Positions 35,766 to 47,163 of a stretch of DNA of 64,000 nt are shown here, piece after piece. Under the pieces are notes generated by a model, which saw only the letters and a list, made by a program, of their open reading frames with translations, was not told the origin of the DNA and made no database searches. A program made the position numbers and the translations under genes. Every line of letters starts with the position of its first letter. Within the stretch, counting starts at the first letter, position 1. Source of the stretch: Pyrocephalus nanus (lineage: Eukaryota; Chordata; Aves; Passeriformes; Tyrannidae). The DNA is taken from positions 9,067,001-9,131,000 of the forward strand of contig CM076279.1 of NCBI GenBank assembly GCA_038380795.1, given 5' to 3'.

Positions 35766-38700
35766 CCAGGCATGTATATTCATATCTGGACTTCCCCAGG
35801 TCCACACTTTCTTCCCAGCACTGGTGTCCAAGGTCCAAGACAGCTCATCCTGTGTCTGGCCAAAGGCCCTGGAGGTAGCTCATGAGAAGGGCTGTGGCCC
35901 CTTCCTCACCCCAATGGGCTTTGCAGGACTTCACTTTGGTCATGAAACAGCTTGGATTTGTCATCCCTGGGAGCTGCTGCAGCAAAGCCTCCAGCCCCTG
36001 GCCAGAGCAAGACAGACACAGCTGTAGGGTCAGCAGACCCAGAGGATCAGGATGGGGTGGTGCTGAGCAAGGGCTGAGCACCAGGATTAGGGTGACAGGT
36101 CCAAGTGATGCACGTGGGGCTGCTCAGGGATCCCCTGATGCACTTGGTTTGCCAGTCCTCAACATGGGCACGTTAGTGCTGGGGTCACACTGGGGCATCC
36201 CAGTAAATGGCTCCCAACCCTCAGGCCCTGCAGGTGTGGGAGCTGACCTTTGGTGTCATGTTTATCATGGATTTTGTAGCTCTTTGTGGACTGTACAATG
36301 CAGCCCTTCAGAAGCTGGACTCTTAAGTTTCCCAGGGTGTTGGCTCAAGCCCTGCCCCAGAGATCAGAGTCCACAGAGACACCCTCTAATCTCGAGCCTC
36401 TGTTCTTATCAAGAGCACAACTCCAGGGAAGAAATCATGTCCAAAAACCTCCCTCCTCACAAGGCTGAACACCCAAGGGTTGTGTTTCTGGCAATTCAGC
36501 GTGGAGGAGCAGAAGCAATGATGGTGTTTGCCACCAGCTCGTGCTGGGAACACACCTTGGCTCCATCAGGAGCTGGGAAATGGGTCACAACAACTGTTTT
36601 GCCCTCAGCTGACCTGTGCTGCTGTCCCATCAACTCCAAGCAGCAGGAGAAGCTGGTGACTGGCAAGAAAACAAGCACTGGTTGTTCCAGAAATGGGATT
36701 TTTGTGAGGGAACAGCCTGTTCCGTGGAGGAGGAGCAGCCCTGGGCTGCTGTTTCCCACAGAGGTCGGAGCAGCTTTTGGTCACTGGATTCAGAAAACCC
36801 GACGTGAGTTTGCTGTTTGAAGTCCATCTGCTGCTTTGCTCCCAGCTGGACCGAGCCCTGTCCTGCTCAGGACCTCCTGGGCTCCTTGGCAGCAGGCGAG
36901 GCGCGAAGAGCAGCTGCTGATGGACTCGCTGCAAACCCTTCCCACATAAATCTGGTCCAGCTCTCTCTCCAAGGGAGGCTGACGTCAGTAGATAAGGGCA
37001 GCTCCTCGCCAGGCCTGATGCCACTGCAACCCAAAGCAATAAATAAAGCTGCTGTGATTACAGGTCAGCCCCATGGGCTCTCTGGGCTCCAGTAAAACCT
37101 GCCCTGACCATGTGCTGAGGGCAGGATTCATCTCCTCTTAACCCCAGAAGGTGAGTTCCTTCTTCCTGGCAGTCCTTCTATGACTTTTTAAAAATAATCA
37201 GCCTGCCAGATCCCGGGTATCCAGGCTGGGTGGACTGAAAGGATCATCCAGAAAGAGGTGTGCCAAGCCTGATGCCAATGATGGTGTCATCTCCTTGCCC
37301 TGTGTTGGCAGGGTCAGCACTGCCCTGCATGGAAGGGTCCTGCACCCACCAGCCTCGAGCTCAGCTGCAGCAGAGAACTGAGTGTGCTCTGCCTGAAAGG
37401 GCAATGACAATGTTCCTGGGGAGGAGGAGGATGCAGGGAATGGGTCTGGACCAGCAGTGGGGTTTGCATCCTGCAGCAGTGCAGCTCCTCAGAGCCAGAG
37501 CAGGGAACAGCTCAGGGAGAATGAGCAGTGAGGGAGAAATACCATCAAAGCTGATGTCCTGGTCCCAGCACCAGCAAGCTGGGGGTGGCACACGCTCCCC
37601 CTGACAGGCTCTGCTGTCCCTGGGGCAGTGACAGGTCACTGGGTGCAGGACAGGAGAGCAGAGGGGTCTGCAAGCAAACACAGCACAGGTACAGCCTGCA
37701 GTGCAAACCCACCACCACCGAGCCCTGAGATGCAGGAAACTCCACAGCTGAGGCATGTGCCTGGCAGTGGCAGCTCAGGGACAATGCCTGTGTCCCTGGA
37801 CCCCTCCAGCAATGCTGCTGGCCCACCTGAGTGCTCTCCCCACCTGCCTGAAGCAGCAGCAAAGGAGGAGCTGCTGTAGTCGAGTCCCTTCTCCCCACAC
37901 TGATATTTACCCTTATCTTTGGCCGTGTTCCTGCTGCTCTGGCCTCAACCCTGAAAGGGCACACGGGACAGGAACTATCCACAGGAAAAAGGATGGGAAT
38001 GAAGCAGAAACACGAAGCCAGAGCTCTGCAGAGTCTGTTTACACAGCCCTGGGCTTTCCCGAAGGTGCTGGTGACTTGGGCTATCAGGATCTTCCCATTA
38101 CACAGCCTGGGAGGTGCTGTGGGCTTATGAGACACAGCAGAAGAAAGAGGACACTGCTGACCCCTACCCTGCACCCCAAGACACCTTCCCTGGCCAGCCT
38201 GGCCTGGGTCACCTTGCTTCAGGTGCTTTTTCCATCTTTGCCAGTAGCCTGAGCTACTGGTCCAAGCAGTGGGATACACACCAAGAAATGGTGGGGAAGG
38301 AAAACCCCTATGGCAGGTATTAGAATATTTCAGGAGCCACCTTGAGTAGTTGTCAATGAAAGGGATAACAAACTCAGGGCAAACTGCAAAGGAAAAATCT
38401 CCCCCCTGTTAGTTTTTCCCTGCTCGGTTGGTTGCTGCAATTTGGTTTTGCTCCCAAGGCAAAGTCTGGGGTTTAGTTGGGATTTGGAGCTCCCCAGCCT
38501 GTAGCAACGGTGGGAAAGGAAGTCTCTCGTGGTGGCAAGTGCTGTTTTTAGGGAAGTGCCACTGAAGAGGTCATCGCAGGAAAAACCATATCAAAGAACT
38601 GTTGCTCTTTCCGAACGAGCCCGACAGCTCTGTAATCAGCTGTGGGACCTTGGATCCCACAGAAGAGCCTTCCTAGCGAGGAAGGGCCAAATCTGCTCCC

Positions 38701-39481
38701 AGAAATGCAACACATGCTCACAGGGAGGACTGGACAGAGCTAGAGAAGCAGAGCAGAGGGGAAAAATCAGCTGTTGGAGGGGGTTTACTTCACGTCTCTC
38801 TTCTCTATTAGAAACACTGCCGGAATTTCTGTCCCCAGGAAGGAGCAGGACACCAGGGTGATGGGCAGGTGACAGTCCTGGGGGAAATACAGAGCACTCT
38901 CCAACATGAAGAACAAGGGGGATGGGGAAACTGAGGCACAGCCAGCACTGGGGCTTGGTGCAGCCTCACACCCCCAGGGTGCTGTGCATCCCTCCCTGGG
39001 CCACTGCAGCCACCAGCAGGTTGTCTTCTCCTCCCCCCAGCATTCCTCTTTTTCTTTCAAATCATTTTTAAGGAGTGACTCTGCAACAGAAATTTATAAA
39101 AAACCCCGAAGTTGCTCTCACAGGCGCTTCCCTTCCCTCCCCCTCCAGCCCACACTCCCAGAAGTACCATTACAGCATGTACAGGAGATGATTGAAAAGA
39201 AAGATGCTCTGGCAAGAGTGATAACTTGATGTAACCAGGAGCGGGTATGTATATATAAATTAGAAAAACACTGCCTAAAGAGATGAATTCCTCCCTCCCA
39301 TGAGACCAGTGGCTCAGCCCAGGGGCTGTGCTGCCCTGGCAGCTCTAGCAAGGCTCTAAATTTGCTTTGATGAGCTGTGAGGGTACATCGGAGTTAGCTG
39401 AGCCTCCTGCTCTGCCTTCCTTCAGATCTCAGGTGAAATCAATACATGGAAAGAAGCATTTCAGGAAATGGAGAAAAATGG

Positions 39482-39498
39482 AAAAAAAAAAAAAAAAA
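39482..39498 (+). repeat. A17 mononucleotide tract
   Basis: An A run lies in an otherwise purine-rich part of the intron. Confidence 0.9.
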
Positions 39499-40111
39499 GC
39501 CCTCCAAGAAAAGCTGTGGGACTGAGGCAGCTGAAAGGAAAGGGGCAAAGGATCAGAGAGGTCTGCAAGGAAAAAGAAAATCACTGGTGTTGCTGGATGT
39601 AAAATCAAAACCAACTGGCATTAACAGCAAAAGGACACCCTTGCCATTGGTTTTAATGAGGATGGATTAAGCTGAGCTTGGAGCAAAATAAGAGGCAGGA
39701 ATTGTCCTGGGAGAGGACAGTGGAGACCGTGGGTCTCTCCCAGCCCTACCATCCTTTTATCTGGGTAAAGATAATACTCAGGGAAATCTTGGTACAACAC
39801 AGCCATCATTTCCTGGAGGACACTGCACCCTCACAAAACAACTGCAGTAGAGTCAGGGGCCTTGGGATTTCCTCTGGCTCTGCCCTTCTGCCCCAAACTG
39901 TGCAGGTTGAGCGAATCACCTGCTGGGATAAACGTGGTCTTGTTCCCTTGGCTGTGGTTGGAAAGGTATCTGGGAGAATTCCTTCATTTCCACATGCAGG
40001 GAATGATCCCTGGGTTATTTGCTTCCCCAGGATGTGCCCCTGGAACACAGGGTTTTTATCATGCCCAATATTCCAGAGGGCTTGAATTAAAGCAAACATG
40101 AAGTATGAAGA

Positions 40112-40268
40112 GAGTGGGTTTGGAGTGATTATTAGGAAGAAAGTCTTGCCTGCGAGGGTGGTGAGGCCCTGGCAAAGGTTGCCCAGGGAAGCTGTGGCTG
40201 CCCCATCCCTGGTTCAAGGCCAGCTTTAAGGTCCCTTCTGACCCCAAACCCTTTTGGGATTCTATGAG
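40112..40268 (+). mobile_element. CR1 LINE 3' fragment with internal deletion
   Basis: The fragment shows ATTATTAGGAAGAAAGTCTT, GAGGCCCTGGCAAAGGTTGC and CCCCATCCCTGGTTCAAGG. It then jumps directly to CTTTAAGGTCCCTTCTGAC and ends at GGGATTCTATGAG. Relative to the other copies, about 75 bp of the 3' UTR are missing between GGCCAG and CTTTAAGG. It shares the GGTTCAAGG variant with the copy at 34.8 kb. Confidence 0.9.
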
Positions 40269-42717
40269 TACAGGCTCTTCTTGGACTGGGCTGTGCTGGG
40301 ATGAAAAGGGCAGTTCTCAGAGCACATGGGGAGTATCACCACTTTTAGGAACTCAAGAAAGTAGCCCAGAAACCAGACCTGGTGGCAGACCCGAGTGTGG
40401 GCACCTCCCCCTGTACCAGAGCCCAGGCTGCAGGGACAGTCCCGGCTGGGTGCTGCCCTGGGCACAGCCATCACTGCTGGGGACAAACGTGGCACACCAC
40501 TAATACACCACCTTCCCAAAGGCAGCACTCTGGAAGAGGCAGGGCCTCTCCTGCCCCCAGCCCCCAAATGTGCCCTCCCTGTGCTTGCTGCTGGCACACA
40601 GGAGCAGCCTCAGGAGCTCCCTGGCTCGTCCTTACGGCGGATGCTGGAGTTTATTTGAGCAAGGCCTGGTGTTTATGTATCTCATTACATCTGCAGCCAG
40701 CAGCAGCTGTTTCCACGCTGTATCTGTCAAGCAGCATCTTATCAGCAGAGCTGCCTTCCCGTCCCTCCCTCCACTCCTTCCAGCCAAGATCCCTCTGAAG
40801 TCTAGGGCTGGCTGACAGCCCAACACAGGTGCAAACCTCTGCCTAAACTGCAGCCCACAGGGCCCCCCAGGTGCTTTCCCTGTCCCCATCCAAACCCCCA
40901 CGGCCAGAGGTGCCAGCCCCAAATCCAGCCCACCCAGCAGGGCAGGGGTGACAGAGGGACAGGGCAGGCAGCTGTGCCCATCCAGGCACCCATGCTGTGC
41001 CCATCACAGGGGCTGGGTCAGGCTCTGGGGGGTCCTCAGCAGACCCTCCCCGTTGCACACCGAGCGATGGGTTTAACCCCCTCAGCAGTCAAGAACAAAA
41101 CACTCCAGGAATCTCTGGGACGCTCAGCTCCCAGTGCAGCATTTCTGGGGGTAACATCCAGAGTCACCCCATCCCGAGGTCACAGCCAGGAAGCCTTTCC
41201 CCTTCCGAAGGAGCTGGGAAACCCATCAAAGGAGCGCCGTGCAGAAAACAGCCTGTTTGCACGGAGCGTCCCTGATAACTCCAGAGGTGGAGAGTCTTCC
41301 TGGATCTCGGGCTGTGACCTCGGTCAGGAAGAGCAGGAACAATCCTGGGCCAAGGGCAGGGCAGCTGAGCAGGAAGTGGCAGCGTCCCCAAGATAAGGGG
41401 CTCGTCTGCCCCCAGGAGACCCCCGTGGGACCAGCCACGCGTGTGACTTCACGTTGGCTCCGGTGACCCCGGAGCGATGGGAGCAGGAGGGCTGGGAAGG
41501 GCAGGGCAGCATCTGCACGCAAAGAGGGGCTGCACAGGGGGCTCTGCTCAGCAGCCCTGAGCCCCCACTGTGCTTTCAGTGCTCAGCTCCTGCCTCGCCG
41601 CACCCCCCCGGGAAGGGAGATTGCACTGATCAGAGCTAATTACAGCACGCAAACCCTCTGCCTAATTGCTCTGATTAATTATTGATGGGCAGAGCTCAAG
41701 CTCTGAGGGCAGCAGGTAAGCGGGGAGCCCCGGGCTCGGGCAGGTGTCTCCTTGTGCTGAGAGGTGATCCTGCTGTCCCAGCATCCCGGGACACGTCTGG
41801 GAGAGGGAAATGCAGTGAGAGGCTCCCAAAAATCCTCAGTGCTGGGAAACACATCTGGGCATCTCCTGGAGACCACCAGTGCCTAAGTGCTATCGACAAG
41901 CAGAACTCCCCAGATGCCATTAGCTGTGCAGGCCATTGATTTTTGCTGCTGGAACAAGGAGCTCACTGGAGCTGAGGCAATCTCGGGTGGCATCACCACC
42001 TCCTCCAAGCTGGGCTTTGGAAAAGGGGAGTTTTGTAGTTGTTTTCTCTCCAGTGGCTAACTGCCGGTAAATCCCAGCCCTTTGCCTACCAGAAGCAGAT
42101 GAAGAGCTCTGGAGCCCTCAGCCACAGCCCCCTTTTACCAAGTCTCCATCCTTTATATGGGAATGGAGACACCACTGGGCAGCTTCTAAAGGAGTTCTCT
42201 CTGTTGGGTTGGGAATGGGCTCATCAGCCATCTCTGCCACTGTCCTGCAGTGGTTCCCCATCACCCTGCTCTTTAATCCAGCCTGAGAGCTCCTCTTATG
42301 GCATTCCCAGCAGCTCTAGGGAGTGGTTTGGGATATGCCATGCATTGGGGAGCACAAACTCTGTCTGTCCCCATCAGACCTGGACCTGCACTCATCCAGC
42401 CTCCCCAGCACCACGTGCCTCCCCCAGTGACAGCAGTGGTTGGAGCTCCATGTGTAAGGCATGATTTGTTTGCCAAGTCCCTGCAGCACCAGCTGATTCT
42501 CACACAGGAGCAAATCAGGCCCACAGTGATTTCATCATATTTCCAGTGTGGTTCCCAAATGAAAAGTGATTCTTCATTTCCCAGCTGGATTTGCTTGGGT
42601 AAATTCAGGCTTCTGGTGGCTGGTTCTGTTGGCTTTTGGGCACTGCTTTATTGTGACTGTGGTCCCTCTTAATGAAACCAGACACTCCTGCTGTCTTCCA
42701 CAGATGCCTCTATTACT
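40269..42717 (-). other. HS3ST3 intron, GC-rich section between CR1 copies
   Basis: GC-rich unique sequence carries many overlapping chance open frames. An AT-richer patch at 41.63-41.68 kb (GAGCTAATTACAGC, GCCTAATTGCTCTGATTAATTA, split by other bases) may be a small enhancer. No exon is recognised. Confidence 0.5.
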
Positions 42718-43337
42718 GGAGGATGAGAGGCTGGACATGACTCAGCAATGTGAGTCTGCAGCCCAGAAAACCATCCATGTTGGGCTGCATTCCCACAGCG
42801 TGGGGTGAGAGAGGCAATTCTGCCCCTCTGCTCTGGTGAGATCCCACCTGGAGTACTGAGGCAAAGTCTGGTCCCCCAACATAATAAGGAGCTGATGGAG
42901 GGAGACCAGAGGAGACCACAAAGGGCTGGAGCCCCTCTGCTCTGGAGACAGGCTGGGAGAGCTGGGGGTGTTCACCTGCAGAGGAGGAAGCTCTGGGGAG
43001 ACCTGAGAGACCTTTCCAGTGATCCAAGAGAGCAGGAGAGGGACTTTGGACAACAGCCTGGAGTGACAGGACAAGGGGAAATGGCTTCCCACTGATAAAG
43101 GGCAGAGTCAGATGGAATATTGGGAAGAAATTCTTGCCTATGAGGATAGTGGGGGGCTGGCACAGGTTGCCCAGAGAAGCTGTGGCTGCCCCATCCCTGG
43201 AAGTGTCCAAGGCCAGGTTGGATGGTGCTGGGAGCAACCTGGGCTGGTGAAAGGTGTCCCTGCCCATGTCAGGGGGTGGAATGAGATGAGCTTTAAGGTC
43301 CCTTCCAAACCATTCTGAGATTCTCTGATTCTGTGGT
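42718..43337 (+). mobile_element. Longest CR1 LINE copy in the window (about 620 bp)
   Basis: The copy starts at GATGAGAGGCTGGACATGAC, well inside CR1 ORF2. It continues through the C-terminal coding region (TCTGCCCCTCTGCTCTGGTG and ACCTGGAGTACTGAGGC), the GACCTGAGAGACC block and the LPRE-like tail, and ends in the 3' UTR with AACCATTCTGAGATTCTCTG. Stops and frameshifts interrupt the former ORF2. It is 5'-truncated and inactive. Confidence 0.93.
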
Positions 43338-43839
43338 TATTCCACAACCTGCTGACTCCCCTTTATGCCATATTACGTCAAAGGAGGATTTTCCAGCTGA
43401 AACAATGGACATGACCCTTTTCCATCCCTGCACCCTGCCCTTCTCCCTCACAAGTGCAAATCAGGAGCTCCCAATTGCACTCCCACTGTGCACGGGGTCA
43501 GTTTGTGTGGAGCTGGACATGAGGTCCAAGTGACCCAACATCTGATATAACTAAACCTAAACCCTATTGTTCCTCCCTAAGGGCACCCCTGGAGTCTTAC
43601 ACAGGTAAATCCCCCCAAACATCCTCCCAGGTGCTACTGGTGGTTTTGGAGGGACCAGGGCTGCACCTTCCCCCACCTGGACCCAGGTGAACACTCCTGA
43701 TGGGCTCAGCCTTGGCATCCCAGGGCAGAGGGGTTTGTACTGGGGAGAACATGGAAGAACCTCCACCCCCAAACCAATAACCACCTCATGTGCCTCTCAC
43801 TCGAGGATCTCCAAGACCACACATTTCAGCCCTGACTAA

Positions 43840-44060
43840 GCAAATCATCCTAAAGAGGAAGGTTAAAGAACTGTTTGTTATTGGAAGTGTCTCCCTCTTA
43901 TTTTTTGATAAATTACTCCAGCTTCATTACTTCATGATATATTTCCCTTGACATTTAATTATACTTACCCCAAACACATTAAGCCAATCAGTCTGAACAG
44001 CTTCTTATTAATATGCAAATTTCTCCTTTGAAAAGACATGAATCTGTGAAAAATCTCTTT
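43840..44060. other. AT-rich unique block in the intron, candidate non-coding element
   Basis: This non-repetitive block has TTTAATTATACTTACC, TTCTTATTAATATGCAAAT and TTCAATTAGGCCC. It includes a perfect octamer ATGCAAAT (44013-44020), a POU-factor site, next to TAAT homeodomain-type cores. It contrasts with the GC-richer, CR1-bearing sequence before it. Confidence 0.35.
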
Positions 44061-44879
44061 AGGCTTCAATTAGGCCCATTTGGGAAGTTGGGAAATCCCC
44101 AAGAAACACCCTCCTGGTCCAAGGCTGGAGGGGATTGGGGGTCCAGCCCCACAGACCCTCCCCAGTGCCTGGTTTGGGGATGGAAGAAAGGGATGCTGCC
44201 ACACAGACATTAGGGTGGGAGGCTGAATCCTGCAAACCAGCATGGTGTTGGCAGCTTATCCCCATCCCAGCCTCTCTCTGTGCCATCCCTGGAGAGGCTG
44301 TGATCCTGAGTGACCCTCTGCTGGGACCACAAAGGGGAGCTTCACGTGGGAGCTGCAGAAGATTCCGTGAAGTCTCGGCTTTCAGCAAGGCAAACAGGAA
44401 TCGGGTTCCCCCGGCGCCACGGGCAAACGGAACATGATTTGCATTAGGCAAATAAATTGAACCACACAATTAACCATCTGCCCTGCAACAGATTTGGGTT
44501 CTGCTTTAAAGCATCACTTCCAGCCTCCCTGCGCTCTCACATCCGCCCGAGCGCCGCAGGATTTTCTGCTGGGAAACCAACGGGGAATAAATCCACTGAA
44601 TCATTCCTATAAATAATTGGAGAGAAACATCAGCGTAGGTACTATAGCTCTGGTGGCCTTTGGCCTCCTGGATGCGTTTCCCGTGGATTACGACAATGGG
44701 CAAACCTCAAAAACCGCCTCAAAACCTTCCGGAGCCTCCAGTTCCCACCAGAGGCCTTTGGCTGCTGAACCAACGTGATTTCCTGGGAGCTGCTGAGTGC
44801 CACATCATCATCTCGAGAAAAAGTTACCCATTTCATCTCATTTCAAAAAAGGTTGCAGGTCTGTTTATTTTTTTTTTTT

Positions 44880-45790
44880 TTTAAAAACTCCCACAATTTA
44901 GTGTAGGTTTTTTATTCCCTCCAGTCAGACATCAAGATCGGAAATACATTGCAATCAGTGTACTGTATAAATAGTCCAATTTTGGAAAACGGCTCTCATG
45001 AGCAATAAAGAAACCTAATTTACTATGCAATATAATAAAAATATCTCTTTTAGCATATAAATCAAACCAAAGTGAACAGATAAAAAAAGAAAATAAACTC
45101 GGCCCCCCCTGGTTTCTGCCCACGGGCCCAGGGGAAGGGCTCGCCTGCCCTGTGTCAATATAAGCAAGAGCAAATCTGTTAAAAATTGCAGCCACCACTT
45201 TGTTTTCTAAAGGTCCCAGTTTATCCTTCGGCAGAAGAAGGAGGGCTGGGGAGAGGTCGGCCAGAAACACAATCCTTTCCTGTATAAACACTGCAGCCTG
45301 TGCTGATTTTAAGTGCATCATATGGTATGTATTTTATGTGTGTATAGAGGGAGAGAGAGAGAAAGGGAGATTTTTCAAGCCAGTCAGAGACATGAAGTGA
45401 TCTTATATCATCTAAAACCAACAATCATACTTGGACTTCTGGCAGTTTTCCTTGCAGTCGTCCCTGCCACCCCCCTGCCCCTTCCCCCCCTATCCCGGCT
45501 GCCGGAGCGCTCTGTCGTCTGCCCCCATTATTTTTCACAAAGGCATATAAATCACTGTGGAAACTCTTATTATCTTATTTTCCCTCTGCTTCTCTCTTGT
45601 CTGTTTTGAGAAAAATTAATGCATCGGTCTCCAGAAAAATGTGCAGTCTCTATAATTCAGTTTTAAAACAAGCACAACTAGCAAATGGATAGACCTCGGT
45701 TAGGAAACTCATTTTTCATGCGAGTAATTGAACCCTTCCCTTCGATTTTTCCGTTGGGTGTTAAAGACAACTGATGCCTTCCTGGAATTT
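44880..45790. other. Long AT-rich unique block in the intron, candidate non-coding element
   Basis: About 900 bp of unusually AT-rich, complex, repeat-poor sequence follows a T15 run and ends at the purine tract before the AAGGG array. It has many AATAAA, TATAAAT and TTAATTTACTATGCAA words and no open frame worth keeping. It may be a cluster of intronic enhancers, or an unrecognised ancient element. Confidence 0.35.
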
Positions 45791-45804
45791 GCTGAGGTCT
45801 CAGA

Positions 45805-45900
45805 AAGGTGGAAAGACAAGACAGACAGACAGAAAAAGCTGAAGAGAGAAAGAAAGAGGAGACAGAAGGAAAGAATAAGAAAAAGGTGAAAAGGAAAAAG
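45805..45900 (+). repeat. Purine-rich tract leading into the AAGGG array
   Basis: The segment is nearly all A and G, with a short (GACA)n run at about 45820-45832 and GAAA-like units. It probably expanded together with, or seeded, the adjoining microsatellite. Confidence 0.8.
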
Positions 45901-46002
45901 AAGGGAAGGGAAGGGAAGGGAAGGGAAGGGAAGGGAAGGGAAGGGAAGGGAAGGGAAGGGAAGGGAAGGGAAGGGAAGGGAAGGGAAGGGAAGGGAAGGG
46001 AA
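45901..46002 (+). repeat. (AAGGG)20 pentanucleotide microsatellite
   Basis: Twenty uninterrupted AAGGG units occupy 45901-46000, followed by AA. The array is preceded by about 95 bp of almost pure purine sequence (45805-45900), so the whole 200 bp is a homopurine tract on the plus strand. Minus-strand open frames with a repeating Phe-Pro-Ser-Leu-Pro pattern here are artefacts of the repeat. Confidence 0.99.
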
Positions 46003-47133
46003 CCATGTGGTTGATGCCAGTGCCTTCATCCCGATGCCTCTTTCTGCATCCCAAAGTTAGGAATCTTCGGTGGTTCCCTCCCACTGCTAATGGCACACCT
46101 GCCCCACCATGAAATGGGATCCCAAATCAACACAATTCTCTGGACAAAGTCCCTCTGAGAGTGTCTTGTATTCCCAAGTCACAAAAATCACATCCAGCTT
46201 GAAAATAATCCCCCTCCCTGGTGCTGGGGGTTCCTGTGTGGATCAAGCATCACCCCTGAGAACAGCATGTAGAGGCCAAGGGCTCCTGTATGGAATGAGG
46301 CACATCCCCAGCACAGCTCCTGAAAGCATCCTGATCCTGTATCAGCTCTGAGGCTCCATTCACCACTCACACAGAGGAAGCCAGGAATAATTCCAGAAAA
46401 GCCACAATCAAGTGAGCACTCAGGCCAGCAAAGTCTATTGTTCCTTTGTCTCTCACTGTATTATCTCTGTCCCCTGGGAGCTACATTATTGCCTGCAACA
46501 TATAATGTGATTTGCTTGTTTTCCATGTCTGCCTCATTTTTCTTAGGCACAAGCACAGGAGCACCTTCAGCCATGCACTCAGCACAATGCACATGTTCTG
46601 CCCATGGGATAAGAGGAAAAAGATGGGAGAGGAGCTGGGATGGGACCTGGAGCTGGAGAGGGGGGCGGTGGGTGAGAAGCTGCAGGCAAGGTGAAGGGGG
46701 ACAAAATGTTGGCCAGAGATTAGAAGGGCATGGAAAAACCACTAAATGGAGGTGATCTGGGAAAAAACACTGTTCTTCCATCCTCCTTCCCTCTGGAGAA
46801 GGAGAAATCCCACCAGGTCTCAGAGACCAAAAATCAGGACCTAGTGAGTGCAGGGACTAAAGCAGCTAAATTAAAGCAGCTGAAGTTGGAGGTAGGGAAA
46901 TAATATTGGAAATGGGCAGTGGATGCAGCAGGCTGGGACCACATGGGCTGCATGGCCACGCTCAAAGAGTTCTGGACATCCTTGTGACCCTGCAGGTTAA
47001 TGGACCAGCTGCTGGGGTTTGTTGGGAGCACGGAGGATCCATCCCCTGGGATATGGTTATGGTGTCCTAACAGTTCAACAGAGACTATTATAAAGTTTAG
47101 GAAATTACTGTGAAATATACTGCTGGAGATGGG

Positions 47134-47163
47134 GTGTGTGTGGTGTGTGTGTGTGTGTGTGTG
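47134..47163 (+). repeat. (GT)n microsatellite
   Basis: A GT dinucleotide run with a single interruption (GGTG) is followed by GCACATC. Confidence 0.97.

Larger units (their letters stand above)
35089..40111 (-). other. HS3ST3 intron, GC-rich section
   Basis: The section is unique GC-rich sequence. It contains the longest open frame of the window (35882-36820 plus strand, 312 codons), which has no recognisable domain, is Ser/Pro/Gly/Cys-rich and is most likely chance. The A17 run is at 39.5 kb. Confidence 0.5.

Noticed and set aside
45709..46096. Frames encoding repeated Phe-Pro-Ser-Leu-Pro or Gly-Lys-Gly-Arg-Glu
   Set aside because: They are translations of the AAGGG microsatellite.
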